56,983 nucleotides of DNA, from contig NZ_JAFVUX010000025.1 in assembly GCF_017502485.1 (NCBI RefSeq), positions 1-56,983 on the forward strand. Reading direction: 5' to 3'. The number at the start of each line of letters is the position of its first letter. Position 1 is the first letter of the stretch. The stretch comes from Helicobacter sp. Its GTDB lineage: Bacteria; Campylobacterota; Campylobacteria; Campylobacterales; Helicobacteraceae. Below are positions 1-8,892 of the stretch, in pieces. The position numbers were made by a program, and so were the translations under genes. The notes under the pieces are model-generated. The model was not told the origin of the DNA. It was given only the letters and a program-made list of their open reading frames with translations, and did no database searches.

Positions 1-1445
1 AACTCTAGGGAAGTTTTAAGCATTTTTCTAATCTCTTCTCCTAGAGTATTAGTTACTACTTCTACTCTACCACTAGCATTACTTATTTCTGTGGTGAAGT
101 CTAGGCGGGTATAAGAGTCAAAGACGCGGTTGATTTCATTGGTATTGCTACCGATTTTTTGTTGCAAGTCATCAAGCATATGGTTAAGCACATCTTTTAG
201 CTCTTTTAGCTGCGGGTTATTTGGCGTCTCGGTAATGCGCGCTTGCAAGTCACCAGATTCTATCTTCTTAGCAGTTTGGACAGCTTGCTCCACAGCTCTT
301 GTATCTTGAGCTAGCCCATTTTGCGTGCGACTGATGTTTTCGTTGATTGCGTGCGCCATAGCCCCTAGCTCATCTTGGTTTTTAAGCACAAGTGGTTTTG
401 GCGCAGTCTTAGACTCGTGGTTAAGATATTGGAAAAACCCTACAAGTAGCTGCTTGATCGTATTGATCGGTGCAGTAAAGTAGCGGATGATGAAAAATAT
501 CCCCACAGCACCAAGGATTGTCATAATACTCGCTAGGATAATGGTCTCAATCAAGTTTTCATTCACCGCTTGGGTATAGTCTGCCTTATTCGCGACGGCG
601 ACAATAACCCAGCCAAATGGAAAGCGTTTGTAGAATCCTATCCTATCGACAGGCTTGCTATCTGGCAAGTGCAAGTAGTATTCAATCGCACCATCTTGAG
701 CAGGATCGCTTCTTAGCTTTTCTTGCAATTTATGTTCTACATCTTTAAAGAAGCCACCTTTGGCAAGTTCCATATTATCGTGTGAAAAAATCGCCCCTCC
801 ACTATCTACCATAAATACATTCATTGATGGCAATTCTTTGTTTTTGAAAAATTCAAATCTCTCTTGGAATCCCTCTACTGAAATGTCAAAACCCACTACC
901 CCGATAAACTTGCCATTTTTGGTGATAGGCATTGTCGCAGTAACAAAGCTTTGCCCCTTATACTTACCGGCGACACTTTCATACGCAGGTGTGATGACAC
1001 TGGAGTTTTTCTGCTTGGTTTGGATATACCACTGGCGAGTGCGTAAATCTACGCCAACAGAATCCCAAGTAGGCGATATAGCCGATCCAGACTCATCATA
1101 GTTTTGCAAAATCACCTTGCCATCATCTTCATAAACAATAAACATCAAGGGATATTTAATAAGCGAAGAAGTAGTACTAAGGATTAGCCGCTGGGATACA
1201 ACATCGTTACGATCAGTTTTGGCTATATCCCTTGCCACCGCGCGCAAATGCTCTTGAGCTTCATCAGCCATAGTGATAAAAATACTCTTATAGCTGGCTT
1301 CTAAGGTTTGCTTCTGGATACCCTGGTAGAGATCGACAACTTTGTTAGAAGTCTTTTGGAAGCTAAAATAGCTCACAATGACAATAATGACGATGAAAAC
1401 CCCCACCGCACTCATTGTAAGCTTCCCACCTAATGAACGAAACAT
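1..1445 (-). CDS. Methyl-accepting chemotaxis protein, C-terminus outside window
   Basis: Transmembrane chemoreceptor; 481 residues are visible and the signalling tip lies beyond the window edge. I translated the minus strand from an ATG at 1445, preceded by AAGGAG. A first membrane helix spans about residues 9-27. A periplasmic dCache-type domain follows, with an RQWY motif near residue 138 and a GVVGFDIS strand, both typical of dCache_1 ligand pockets. A second membrane helix (about 315-335) leads into a HAMP-like region. The R-x-W-Y plus later Asp recalls amino-acid-binding Cache domains, but the upstream Tyr of that motif is not in place, so the ligand is open. A TATATT box on the minus strand at 1479-1484 could be the -10. 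The family call is secure; the ligand is not. Confidence 0.93.
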   Translation of the reverse strand, partial: MFRSLGGKLTMSAVGVFIVIIVIVSYFSFQKTSNKVVDLYQGIQKQTLEASYKSIFITMADEAQEHLRAVARDIAKTDRNDVVSQRLILSTTSSLIKYPLMFIVYEDDGKVILQNYDESGSAISPTWDSVGVDLRTRQWYIQTKQKNSSVITPAYESVAGKYKGQSFVTATMPITKNGKFIGVVGFDISVEGFQERFEFFKNKELPSMNVFMVDSGGAIFSHDNMELAKGGFFKDVEHKLQEKLRSDPAQDGAIEYYLHLPDSKPVDRIGFYKRFPFGWVIVAVANKADYTQAVNENLIETIILASIMTILGAVGIFFIIRYFTAPINTIKQLLVGFFQYLNHESKTAPKPLVLKNQDELGAMAHAINENISRTQNGLAQDTRAVEQAVQTAKKIESGDLQARITETPNNPQLKELKDVLNHMLDDLQQKIGSNTNEINRVFDSYTRLDFTTEISNASGRVEVVTNTLGEEIRKMLKTSLE

Positions 1446-1577
1446 TGAGAGACTCCTTGAAGTAATATGGAAGTCCTTAATATAGTAGAATCTAGCTTTT
1501 TATTTGCTTACATACTTGGAGTGATTAAATAAGTGTTAGAATCTAGTGGCTCAGGGCTCGTGTAGCTAGGATGGAGA

Positions 1578-2621
1578 TTATCGCTTAGTTTTCTCTCTCA
1601 CCATTTGCACAAGAGCTATGACATTTTCTCTAGGAAGATCTGGGAGCATCCCGTGTCCTAGGTTGAAAATATGTCCGCCTTGTTTCCCCATAATGCGCAC
1701 AATCTCATCAACGCCCTGCTCCATAGCTACCTTGTCATAGAGTAAAGCTGGCTCAAGATTGCCCTGCAAGACAAACTTATCCCCTAGAATCTGCTTCGCT
1801 CTCCCCATACTGACCCCCCAATCCACACCAAATACCTCAAACTCTGCCCCACACATATCTACTTCATAGCGGATCTCTTCTAGCAGTGCGCCCACACCTT
1901 TGGGGAATAGCATCACTGGGACACTTGGAAAGTCTTTTTTAAGCGTGCGGGCGATCTCTAGCATATAGCTAAAGCCAAACTCTATATACGCGCGTGGGCT
2001 AAGTGCGCCTGCCCAGCTATCAAAGATCTGCACTGCATTTGCTCCCGCTCTAATCTGCGCACTCAAATACGCGATAAGCTCTGCGGTAAGCTTACTAAGG
2101 AGTGTATGCAGGGCTTGTGGATTGGTATAAAGTAGCCTCTTACTATGCGCATAGCTCTTACTGCCTTGTCCTTCTATCATATAAGTAGCAAGCGTCCAAG
2201 GCGCACCGCAAAATCCTATCAAAGCCTTGTCTTTAGCAAGCTTTGAGCGCACGCTAGATATCGTGTCATACACATAGCCAAGTTCATCTTGCACACCACT
2301 TTTAAGCGCGTTTATACTTCTCTCATCGCGCGTAGTTTGCAAAAATCTTGGACCCTCTCCTGCGACAAACTCAAGCTCTAGCCCCATAGCCATAGGTAGC
2401 ACCAAAATATCACTAAACAAAATCGCCGCATCAACATCAAGGATCTCAACAGGCTGAAGCGTTACTTCCGTGGCTAGCGCGACATTTTGACACAGGTCCA
2501 AAAAGCTCCCAGCTTGCTTACGCGCAGCCTGATACTCGCTTAAATACCTGCCCGCTTGGCGCATAAGCCATATAGGAGTGTATGGAGTGTCTTTCTTCAA
2601 TGCCGCATCGATAAAAATCAT
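1578..2621 (-). CDS. hemE: Uroporphyrinogen decarboxylase
   Basis: Cytoplasmic haem-synthesis enzyme that decarboxylates uroporphyrinogen III to coproporphyrinogen III. The 347 residues match the usual family length. The N-terminal WLMRQAGRYLSEY segment carries the substrate-binding Arg and the family signature, and a GAPWTLATYMIEGQGSK segment near residue 140 is typical of the TIM-barrel core. The start is an ATG with AAGGATAA six bases upstream. The gene is read alone, divergent from the carbamoyltransferase operon; a TAGAAT at 2674-2679 on the minus strand is a possible -10. Unlike several neighbours it carries no repeat-derived insert. Confidence 0.97.
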   Translation of the reverse strand: MIFIDAALKKDTPYTPIWLMRQAGRYLSEYQAARKQAGSFLDLCQNVALATEVTLQPVEILDVDAAILFSDILVLPMAMGLELEFVAGEGPRFLQTTRDERSINALKSGVQDELGYVYDTISSVRSKLAKDKALIGFCGAPWTLATYMIEGQGSKSYAHSKRLLYTNPQALHTLLSKLTAELIAYLSAQIRAGANAVQIFDSWAGALSPRAYIEFGFSYMLEIARTLKKDFPSVPVMLFPKGVGALLEEIRYEVDMCGAEFEVFGVDWGVSMGRAKQILGDKFVLQGNLEPALLYDKVAMEQGVDEIVRIMGKQGGHIFNLGHGMLPDLPRENVIALVQMVREKTKR

Positions 2622-2717
2622 CGCTTATCCTTAAAAGTAGTATCGCTTGGTTTAAGCGTAAAGTGTGGGCTGGATTCTAGCTAATATCTCTTAAAAGTGG
2701 ATTTAAGCAAGCACTGC

Positions 2718-2723
2718 TATAAT
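2718..2723 (+). promoter_or_regulatory. Extended -10 promoter of the carbamoyltransferase operon
   Basis: TGCTATAAT lies 43 bases upstream of the ATG at 2766. It fits the extended -10 vegetative promoters of Helicobacter and Campylobacter, which lack a clear -35 box. Confidence 0.6.
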
Positions 2724-2765
2724 CACGCTCCACTTCCCCGCAAACCCACACACCAAAGGATAGCG

Positions 2766-5088
2766 ATGAGAATCCTAGGGATTTCTGCTTACTACCACGA
2801 TAGTGCTATCGCGCTTTTAGAAAACGATCACATTATATTTGCTCTGCAAGAGGAGCGACTCTCTCGCATTAAGGCAGATAGCGCGTTTCCTAAGCTATCC
2901 ATTGAGGCGGCATTAAACTATATGAATACTGCATTACAAACGGGGGGGGGGGGGGAACTTAGACTCTATTGATTCCTTTGTCTTTTATGACAAACCATTT
3001 CTCACCTTTGAACGCCTACTTGAAACCTACTTTGCCACTGCACCGCGTGGATTTCTAAGCTTTGTAAAGGCTATCCCTGTATGGCTATCAACTAAGCTTT
3101 TCTTAAAAGAAACCATTGCAAGAGAGCTAGAGTCTTTGTATAAAAGGCTCTACCCACAAAAATGTAAGCAAGAAATAAAGGCATTTAAGCAAAAAGTGCT
3201 AAACAATCTCTACTTTAGTGAGCATCACTTAAGTCATTGTAGTTCCGCATTTTTCCCAAGCCCCTTTAGTAATGCTGGGATTCTCACCCTTGATGGTATA
3301 GGTGAATGGGCTACTACCACCATTGCTAAGGGGCAGGATAACCATATTGAGATTTTGCAAGAGCTGCATTTTCCACATTCTTTGGGGCTTTTGTATTCTG
3401 CTTTTACTTATTATTTGGGCTTTAAGGTTAATTCTGGTGAATATAAGGTAATGGGTTTAGCCCCTTATGGAGAGCCAAAGTTTGTAGATATTATCAAAAT
3501 GCATTTGATTGATATTAAGCCTGATGGAAGCTTTTCACTCAATATGAAATATTTCTCTTACACTTATGGGCTAAGAATGACAAATGCTAAATTTGACAGC
3601 CTTTTTAAAGCACAAAGAAGCCCAGAATCTAAGCTAGAGCAAATCCATATGGATATAGCTGCAAGTCTGCAAGTGGTAACTGAAGAGATAATGATAGCCC
3701 TTGCTCGCACCACAGCAAGGCTAAGTGGCAGTAGAAATCTCGTCTTAAGCGGTGGTGTCGCGCTTAATTGCGTAGGTAATGGCAAGATTTATCAACAGCT
3801 TATAAAAGAAGAGAAGCTATTAGATCATATTTGGATACAGCCAGCAAGTGGAGATGCGGGAAGTGCGGTAGGGTGTGCGTTGGCGTTTTACCACATAGAA
3901 TGCCAACAGCCTAGAATCGTGGATTCGTCTTTGGGTGAGCAATGCGGCAGTGTTGCAAAAATTGTGAAAGGCACGACCGCTAAGGTCGCTAACCTTCCCC
4001 AATTTTTGCAAAGCTCCCACAGCCCCACCGCAAATCCTAGAATCCGTGAAGAAAAAAGCCAAGCTGGGCGTGAAAACGCCGACAGCCTAGAATCCACTTT
4101 TCCGTCATTGCGAGACACTGCATCAGCAGTGGGGTGGCAATCCATATCCGCGCAAGTGGATTCTAGGATTTGTGAGAACGCCAAAAATCTTGCCACGCCA
4201 CAGGCGGAAGCAGTTGAGATGAGAAATCGTGGCTTTCAAGCGATTGGCAAGGGTGCTACCTTAGCGGTAGTGACCGCAGACAATCGTGCAGAATCCGCGA
4301 TTTATCGCTCAAATGCCACGCCAACACTACAAGACTCTATGCAGGGAAGCTATTTAGGGCTATCTTACTCCAACGCCGAAGTCCAAACCACGCTAGATTC
4401 CTTAAATGCAGTCTATGAAAGACATAGCTTTGACACGATTAAACACCTAACTGCAAAAGCACTAACACAAGGTCAAGTAGTGGGTTGGCATCAAGGGCGA
4501 TGTGAGTTTGGACCTAGGGCATTAGGAGCTAGATCGATCCTAGGCGATCCACGCAATACTACAATGCAAAAAACAATGAATCTAAAGATTAAATACAGAG
4601 AATCTTTCCGCCCATTTGCCCCAAGTGTGTTGGACTTTGCCATAAATGAGTGGTTTGAATGCGACTATATAAGCCCTTATATGCTACTTGTAGCCCCTGT
4701 GAAAAAGGAGAAATGCTACCCACTTACACAAGAGCAAAAAGAGCTTTTTGGCATAGATAAGCTTAATATTGTTAGAAGTGAGATTCCAAGCGTTACGCAT
4801 ATTGACTATTCTGCGAGAATCCAAAGTGTGCATAAAGGGACAAATCCGCGTTATTACGCTTTGATAGAGGAGTTTTATAAGCTTAGTGGTGTGCCTGTGC
4901 TAGTTAATACAAGCTTTAATGTGCGCGGTGAGCCTATGGTATGTAGCCCTTATGATTCTTATGCGTGTTTTATGGGGACAGAGATGGATATGCTAGTGAT
5001 TGAAGATTTTATCCTGTATAAAGAAAATCAGCCAAAAGAGCATATTGCAAAGTTTAGAGATATTAAGGACAAATACGAGCTGGATTAA
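2766..5088 (+). CDS. NodU/SxtI-type O-carbamoyltransferase, phase-variable, out of frame here
   Basis: Likely transfers a carbamoyl group from carbamoyl phosphate to a hydroxyl of a sugar or small molecule. The start is ATG 2766 after AAAGGA. The first 59 codons (ISAYYHDSAIALL) run into a 14-G tract and hit a TGA at 2970. The other frame resumes at once (NLDSIDSFVFYDKPF) and continues to 5088. Thirteen or 16 Gs would restore one protein of about 773 residues, so the gene is off as sequenced. The HHLSHCSSAF metal-site segment and the C-terminal FGPRALGARSILGDPR signature are clear. Roughly residues 380-525 are repeat-encoded; removing them gives about 630 residues, close to the family norm. 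It is followed by SGNH, SxtJ-like and SxtK-like genes, which supports an SxtI-like role. Confidence 0.9.
2942..2955 (+). repeat. Poly-G contingency tract, G14
   Basis: Fourteen consecutive G residues inside the carbamoyltransferase. Both flanking reading frames are open and encode family sequence; 14 G is the out-of-frame state. Confidence 0.95.
3905..4340 (+). repeat. In-frame mosaic of dispersed repeats inside the carbamoyltransferase
   Basis: Contains an inverted copy of the repeat found at 8662-8791 and 12394-12523 (here 3922-4045), a TCATTGCGAGACACTGCATC-type segment near 4108, and a segment near 4215-4310 related to those at 12205-12330 and 6420-6470. All of it is translated in frame. 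Confidence 0.85.
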
Positions 5089-5098
5089 AGGAGAGAGT

Positions 5099-6451
5099 AT
5101 GAGAGTATATAGCATACTAAGCGCGAAAATGCGCGCATTAGTATGGGTGGGGGTATGGATTCTAGTAAGCATAGTGTCTTTCAAGCTAGATAGCGTGCTA
5201 AATGGGCGTGCAGGCTTTGGCATTATGCCCTTTGTGGTGATTGGCGTCGGGGCTTTAGGACTGCTAATCTACCTTGCCACAAAAACAAAACACAAAGCCC
5301 TTAAGCTCGCGCTCTCCTATCTCACCATCGCCCCACTCTGTCTAATCGTAGGCGAGCTATATGGCTACTACAAGCTAGAATCTAGTAGCGAGCAAGATCC
5401 TTGCGCTGCTAGCACGAGCGGCACTTATGCGAGCGATTACTTCACCCCAAGCCCCATCACAGGCTACAAAGGCAAGCCAAACACCACCGCCACCGCGCAC
5501 AAGAGCACACAAAGTGGAAAAAGTCTCTACAATGTCTCCTACACCACCGATGAGTTTGGCTGGCGGATCACGCCTAGCAGCAAGCTAGATTCTAGCTTTT
5601 GTGTGCTCTTCTTTGGCGATAGTTTTACCATAGGCGAGGGCGTGCAGGATAATGAAACGCTGCCCTTTTACTTTGGCAAGCAGATAAATGCTAGAATCTA
5701 TAACTTCGGTTTCCACGGCTATGGACCCCACCAAGCCCTAGCCCTTGTGCAAAGCGGGGAGATAGCGCGCATAGTCAAAGACTGCCAAAGTGTGCTAGCT
5801 ATTTATGAGAGCTTGCCCGGGCATATCGCTAGGGCTGGGGGCTTTTCATCGTGGGAGCAGGGCACAAATGCCCCTAGATTCTACCTCGCTAATGGCTCGC
5901 TAGAGTGGCGCAATGCGTATTTGCATAAAAGCCCCGTGCTAGCCAAGCTTGCCCCTAAGCTTCAAGCCCGCCTAGCGCAGAGCTATCTCTACAAGCTTTT
6001 ACAGCCTAGCTATGGCTATGATGAGAGCCACAATGCCCTGTATTTTGCGATTATTGATACTCTGCAAAAAGAGCTACAAGAGCACTTTGGCGCGCATTTT
6101 ACGCTTGTGCTGTGGGACGCTACGGATTTAAGCGATGAGACAGAGCGCAAGGAGTCGCACGCGATTATTAAGCATTATAAAAACGGCTTAGGGGGGGGGG
6201 CTATGGATTTAGTGCTAGTTAGCGAGATTTTGCCCAACTATAAGCAGCAAAGGGAAGCGTATGGCATAGATAGGTGCGATCTGCACCCAAATGCTAGGGC
6301 AAATGAGCAAATCGCACGCTATCTAGTGGATTTGCCAAATCTCACCAACTCACAGGCGGCAGGATTTCAAACAACCGCAAAGGATTCTAGGATTTTTGAT
6401 GAATGTTGTGCGTTGCGAGAAAAAGCACAAGGGAGTTACCTTGAGTGGTAA
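5099..6451 (+). CDS. Membrane-anchored SGNH/GDSL-like protein 1, phase-variable, in frame here
   Basis: A 450-residue protein with three N-terminal membrane helices (about residues 10-90) and a C-terminal SGNH hydrolase-like domain. FGDSFTIGEG places the nucleophile at Ser175 and DLHPNAR gives Asp394/His396. It may act as an esterase or acyl/carbamoyl transferase on an exported substrate. The start is ATG 5099 with AAAGGAGAG, 10 bases after the carbamoyltransferase stop. A 10-G tract at 6191-6200 is in frame (NGLGGGAMD). The last 30 or so residues come from a dispersed repeat and end in TGA-independent readthrough of that repeat. It is paralogous to the gene at 6920, sharing almost the same helices (MPF..I..GVLGLLIYLATKTK). 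Substrate unknown. Confidence 0.82.
   Translation: MRVYSILSAKMRALVWVGVWILVSIVSFKLDSVLNGRAGFGIMPFVVIGVGALGLLIYLATKTKHKALKLALSYLTIAPLCLIVGELYGYYKLESSSEQDPCAASTSGTYASDYFTPSPITGYKGKPNTTATAHKSTQSGKSLYNVSYTTDEFGWRITPSSKLDSSFCVLFFGDSFTIGEGVQDNETLPFYFGKQINARIYNFGFHGYGPHQALALVQSGEIARIVKDCQSVLAIYESLPGHIARAGGFSSWEQGTNAPRFYLANGSLEWRNAYLHKSPVLAKLAPKLQARLAQSYLYKLLQPSYGYDESHNALYFAIIDTLQKELQEHFGAHFTLVLWDATDLSDETERKESHAIIKHYKNGLGGGAMDLVLVSEILPNYKQQREAYGIDRCDLHPNARANEQIARYLVDLPNLTNSQAAGFQTTAKDSRIFDECCALREKAQGSYLEW
6191..6200 (+). repeat. Poly-G contingency tract, G10
   Basis: Ten G within SGNH gene 1 between the domain core and Asp394/His396; the frame is open through it, so the gene is in the on state. Confidence 0.93.
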
Positions 6452-6539
6452 TGACCGCAGGGCTTTTTTGACGCTCGCGCAAAAGTCGCAAAAAGCCGAA
6501 TCCACCAGCAAAAAGCCAACGCCAAACAAAGGAGCTATT

Positions 6540-6908
6540 ATGAGTGCTTATGACTTACGCATATTTTTAAGTATTTGGGCAGGGATTTTCGCTCTCTTTC
6601 TACTCTCTGGAGTCCTTTTACACGATCATTATAGAATCTGGGCGATTGTGGGGCTAGCACTCGCCCTAGCCTTGCAAGCCTACCCCAAAGCAAGCACTCC
6701 ACTCTACATCGCGCAAGTTAGGCTTGGAAGCGCGCTTGGCTGGTGTATCTCGCGCGCGACTTTGGTAGTGCTTTTTGCTCTTGTGTTTGTGCCCTTGGGG
6801 CTAGTGTTTAAGCTAGCTAGGCGCGATATTCTCGCCCCAAAGCTTCATAATGATAGCTACCTCATCAAGCGCGACAAACAACCCGCAAGTATGAAAAACC
6901 AATTTTAA
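6540..6908 (+). CDS. SxtJ-like small membrane protein
   Basis: 122 residues, start ATG 6540 with AAAGGAG. Two or three hydrophobic helices (about residues 8-30, 35-50 and 75-98) are followed by a basic tail (KLARRDILAPKLHNDSYLIKRDK). The size, topology and a position between a carbamoyltransferase and a DUF5989 protein match SxtJ, a membrane protein of unknown function found beside SxtI-type carbamoyltransferases. The sequence before the ATG (6452-6520) is repeat-derived and is not included. It probably scaffolds or anchors the pathway at the membrane; that is inference. Confidence 0.72.
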   Translation: MSAYDLRIFLSIWAGIFALFLLSGVLLHDHYRIWAIVGLALALALQAYPKASTPLYIAQVRLGSALGWCISRATLVVLFALVFVPLGLVFKLARRDILAPKLHNDSYLIKRDKQPASMKNQF

Positions 6909-6919
6909 TAAGGGACCCT

Positions 6920-8251
6920 ATGCTGCGCAACAAATATCTAACGCTTGCATTGTGGATTCTAGCTTGGCTTGCACTTAGTGCCATAGTGCTAAAGCTAGAT
7001 GGAGTGTGTCGGCTAGAATTTGGCTTTAGTATTATGCCCTTTGCCATTATTAGTGCAGGGGTGCTGGGGCTGCTGATCTACCTTGCCACAAAGACAAAGC
7101 GCAAAGCTCTAAAGCTCGCATTCTCTTATCTTACTATTGCCCCACTCTGTCTTATTGTAAGCGAAGCATTTTTCTACTACAAGCTGGAGTTTCATAAAAG
7201 CACGCAAGTGCAGCCACACGCAGTCCTAGGCACTAGCAATACCCCAGAATCCACTACAAGAAAAACTCTCATCGTAGATGATAAGCTCATTTATAATGTA
7301 ATTTATACCAACGACAAAAACGGCTTGCGTGCCACGCCACACAATGTAGAATCTAGCGCAATCAAATGCATCAATATCTATGGCGGCTCATTTGTCTATG
7401 GCGATGGGCTTAATGATAGCCAGACAATCACCGCTATGCTATCTACCAAGCTTCCAAACTTCCAAGCTAATAACTTTGGAATCAGTGGGGGGGGGGGACA
7501 CCAAATGCTTGCACGACTAGAGTTTGAGCTAGATTCTAGCGTGCTTAAAGATTGTGCGGAAAATATCTTCATCTATGAGATTATCCCCCATCATCTCTAC
7601 CGCGCTTTAGGAGTGTTTGGAGGTCCAAAATACGCGCTAGATTCTAGCGGGCAAGCCACATATATAGCCAATCATTTTAGCCCAAGCGATTTGGCGCGCT
7701 TTAACAACGATAGCCAAGCGCGCTATTTCACCCTAGCGCAGCGGCTCACAAACCAGCTAGAAAAGTCCTATACAAAGCAATTTATCACCACGCCAAAATC
7801 AGGTGCAAAAAGCACAGAAGAAATGCTAGCGATCTTCCCAAGTGGCTATGCGTCAAATGCTTACCACCCAAGTATCAAGGAGCAGGACTTCGCACTTTAC
7901 TTCGCCATTGTGGCTAAAATCCAAGCCATTTTACGCGAGCGATACAACGCGCCTTTATATGTGCTTGTGTGGGACTACGATATGCACGCGCAGTTTTTAG
8001 ACAAATACGACAGCCTAATACAAGAGAGCCTAGCCAAAGCTGGCATAAAGTTTTGGAAAATGAGCGAGATTTTAGGAGATGAGTATAGGCAGGATTTAGC
8101 GCGAGTTAGGCGCGGAGATTTGGAGCATTTCGCTTATAGGATCTCGCGCTGGGATACCCACCCAAACGCTAGGGCAAATGAGCAAATCGCAAGCTTTATC
8201 GCCGAACAGATAGAAAACGGCAGCATAAAGGCGAGCAAAAGTGGATTCTAG
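6920..8251 (+). CDS. Membrane-anchored SGNH/GDSL-like protein 2, phase-variable, in frame here
   Basis: A 443-residue paralogue of the 5099 gene with the same three-helix N-terminus. The nucleophile block reads YGGSFVYGDGL, so Ser157 is kept but the usual GDS has become GGS; the C-terminal dyad is Asp412/His414 in WDTHPNAR. An 11-G tract at 7487-7497 encodes the Gly run in GISGGGGHQ and is in frame. It lies where gene 1 has GFHGYGPHQ, close to the oxyanion/block II region, so tract length also alters a Gly loop. The start is ATG 6920 after AGGGACCCT. The arrangement points to duplication around the SxtJ-like gene followed by divergence. Confidence 0.82.
   Translation: MLRNKYLTLALWILAWLALSAIVLKLDGVCRLEFGFSIMPFAIISAGVLGLLIYLATKTKRKALKLAFSYLTIAPLCLIVSEAFFYYKLEFHKSTQVQPHAVLGTSNTPESTTRKTLIVDDKLIYNVIYTNDKNGLRATPHNVESSAIKCINIYGGSFVYGDGLNDSQTITAMLSTKLPNFQANNFGISGGGGHQMLARLEFELDSSVLKDCAENIFIYEIIPHHLYRALGVFGGPKYALDSSGQATYIANHFSPSDLARFNNDSQARYFTLAQRLTNQLEKSYTKQFITTPKSGAKSTEEMLAIFPSGYASNAYHPSIKEQDFALYFAIVAKIQAILRERYNAPLYVLVWDYDMHAQFLDKYDSLIQESLAKAGIKFWKMSEILGDEYRQDLARVRRGDLEHFAYRISRWDTHPNARANEQIASFIAEQIENGSIKASKSGF
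7487..7497 (+). repeat. Poly-G contingency tract, G11
   Basis: Eleven G within SGNH gene 2, in frame as sequenced. It lies at a different place from the tract in its paralogue, so the two tracts arose separately. Confidence 0.93.
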
Positions 8252-8289
8252 CCAAAGGTCTAATGCCAAACCAAACTAAAGGAGCAGCA

Positions 8290-8439
8290 ATGAGTATCAT
8301 CAAAGAGCTATGGGCGTTTTTAAAAGAGCGCAAGAAATTTTGGCTTTTCCCTGTGATTGTGGTGATGCTTTTCTTAGGTGCGCTTATCGTGCTAGCAAAA
8401 GGCTCGGCAGTCGCGCCATTTATCTATACGATTTTTTAA
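8290..8439 (+). CDS. SxtK/DUF5989 family small membrane protein
   Basis: 49 residues starting MSIIKELWAFLKERKKFW and ending APFIYTIF. I recognise this as the DUF5989 (SxtK-like) family, whose members are about 50 residues: a short amphipathic start, one membrane helix (about residues 19-37) and a C-terminal GSAVAPFIYT segment. The start ATG 8290 has AAAGGAG upstream. It closes the carbamoyltransferase operon; the family nearly always travels with SxtI-type carbamoyltransferases and SxtJ, but its biochemical role is unknown. Confidence 0.85.
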   Translation: MSIIKELWAFLKERKKFWLFPVIVVMLFLGALIVLAKGSAVAPFIYTIF

Positions 8440-8892
8440 GACATCTCTTAGCAGGGTGGATTCGGCTTTGGGTAATCATAGCGGCGATTTTGTGGATTTT
8501 AGGGCAACCGCAGACCACTAGTCTAGCTCTACCCTAAAATCCACAAAAAGCACCACTAGCAATACCGCAATTCCTAGAATCCTAGGGAGAATAAACAAGC
8601 CTCCCGCTCGTCATTGCGAGCCGACTTGTCGGCGTGGCAATGACAGAAACAAGCACACTAGCCCAAACGATTCTAAGATTTGCGGTGGGGCTGTGGTTGC
8701 TTTGGCATTTTTGGGAAAGGTTAGCGAACTTGGCGTTCGTGCCTTTCCCAAAAATGCCAACACTGCCGCATTGCTCACCCAAGGCTGAATCGCTTAAGGC
8801 TGTTTAATGAATATTTAAGGGGGGGGGGGAGTAGCATTCCCATCCAAATGCCCAAGTGCTAACCCCATGGCACTCGGCTATCAAGGATAAGA
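8440..8892 (+). repeat. Repeat-filled intergenic stretch
   Basis: No gene seen. It holds a CGTCATTGCGAG...GGCAATGACAG inverted segment (8600-8646), a full copy of the roughly 130-bp dispersed repeat (8662-8791) and an 11-G tract (8819-8829) shortly before the ATP-grasp gene. Confidence 0.8.
8819..8829 (+). repeat. Intergenic poly-G tract, G11
   Basis: Eleven G located 63 bases upstream of the ATG at 8893. No open frame crosses it into the downstream gene, so any effect would be on transcription or mRNA structure. Confidence 0.85.

Noticed and set aside
760-1101. 113-residue plus-strand frame at the left edge
   Set aside because: Antisense shadow of the chemoreceptor sensor domain.
6200-6451. 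SGNH protein 1 as a truncated pseudogene
   Set aside because: The Asp/His block lies before the repeat-derived tail, so the domain is complete and only the extreme C-terminus is repeat-encoded.
8310-8537. 75-residue open frame overlapping the SxtK-like gene
   Set aside because: Out-of-frame shadow; the 49-residue DUF5989 frame has the RBS and family sequence.
8582-8782. 66-residue minus-strand frame similar to part of the carbamoyltransferase insert
   Set aside because: The similarity is due to the dispersed repeat; there is no gene here.
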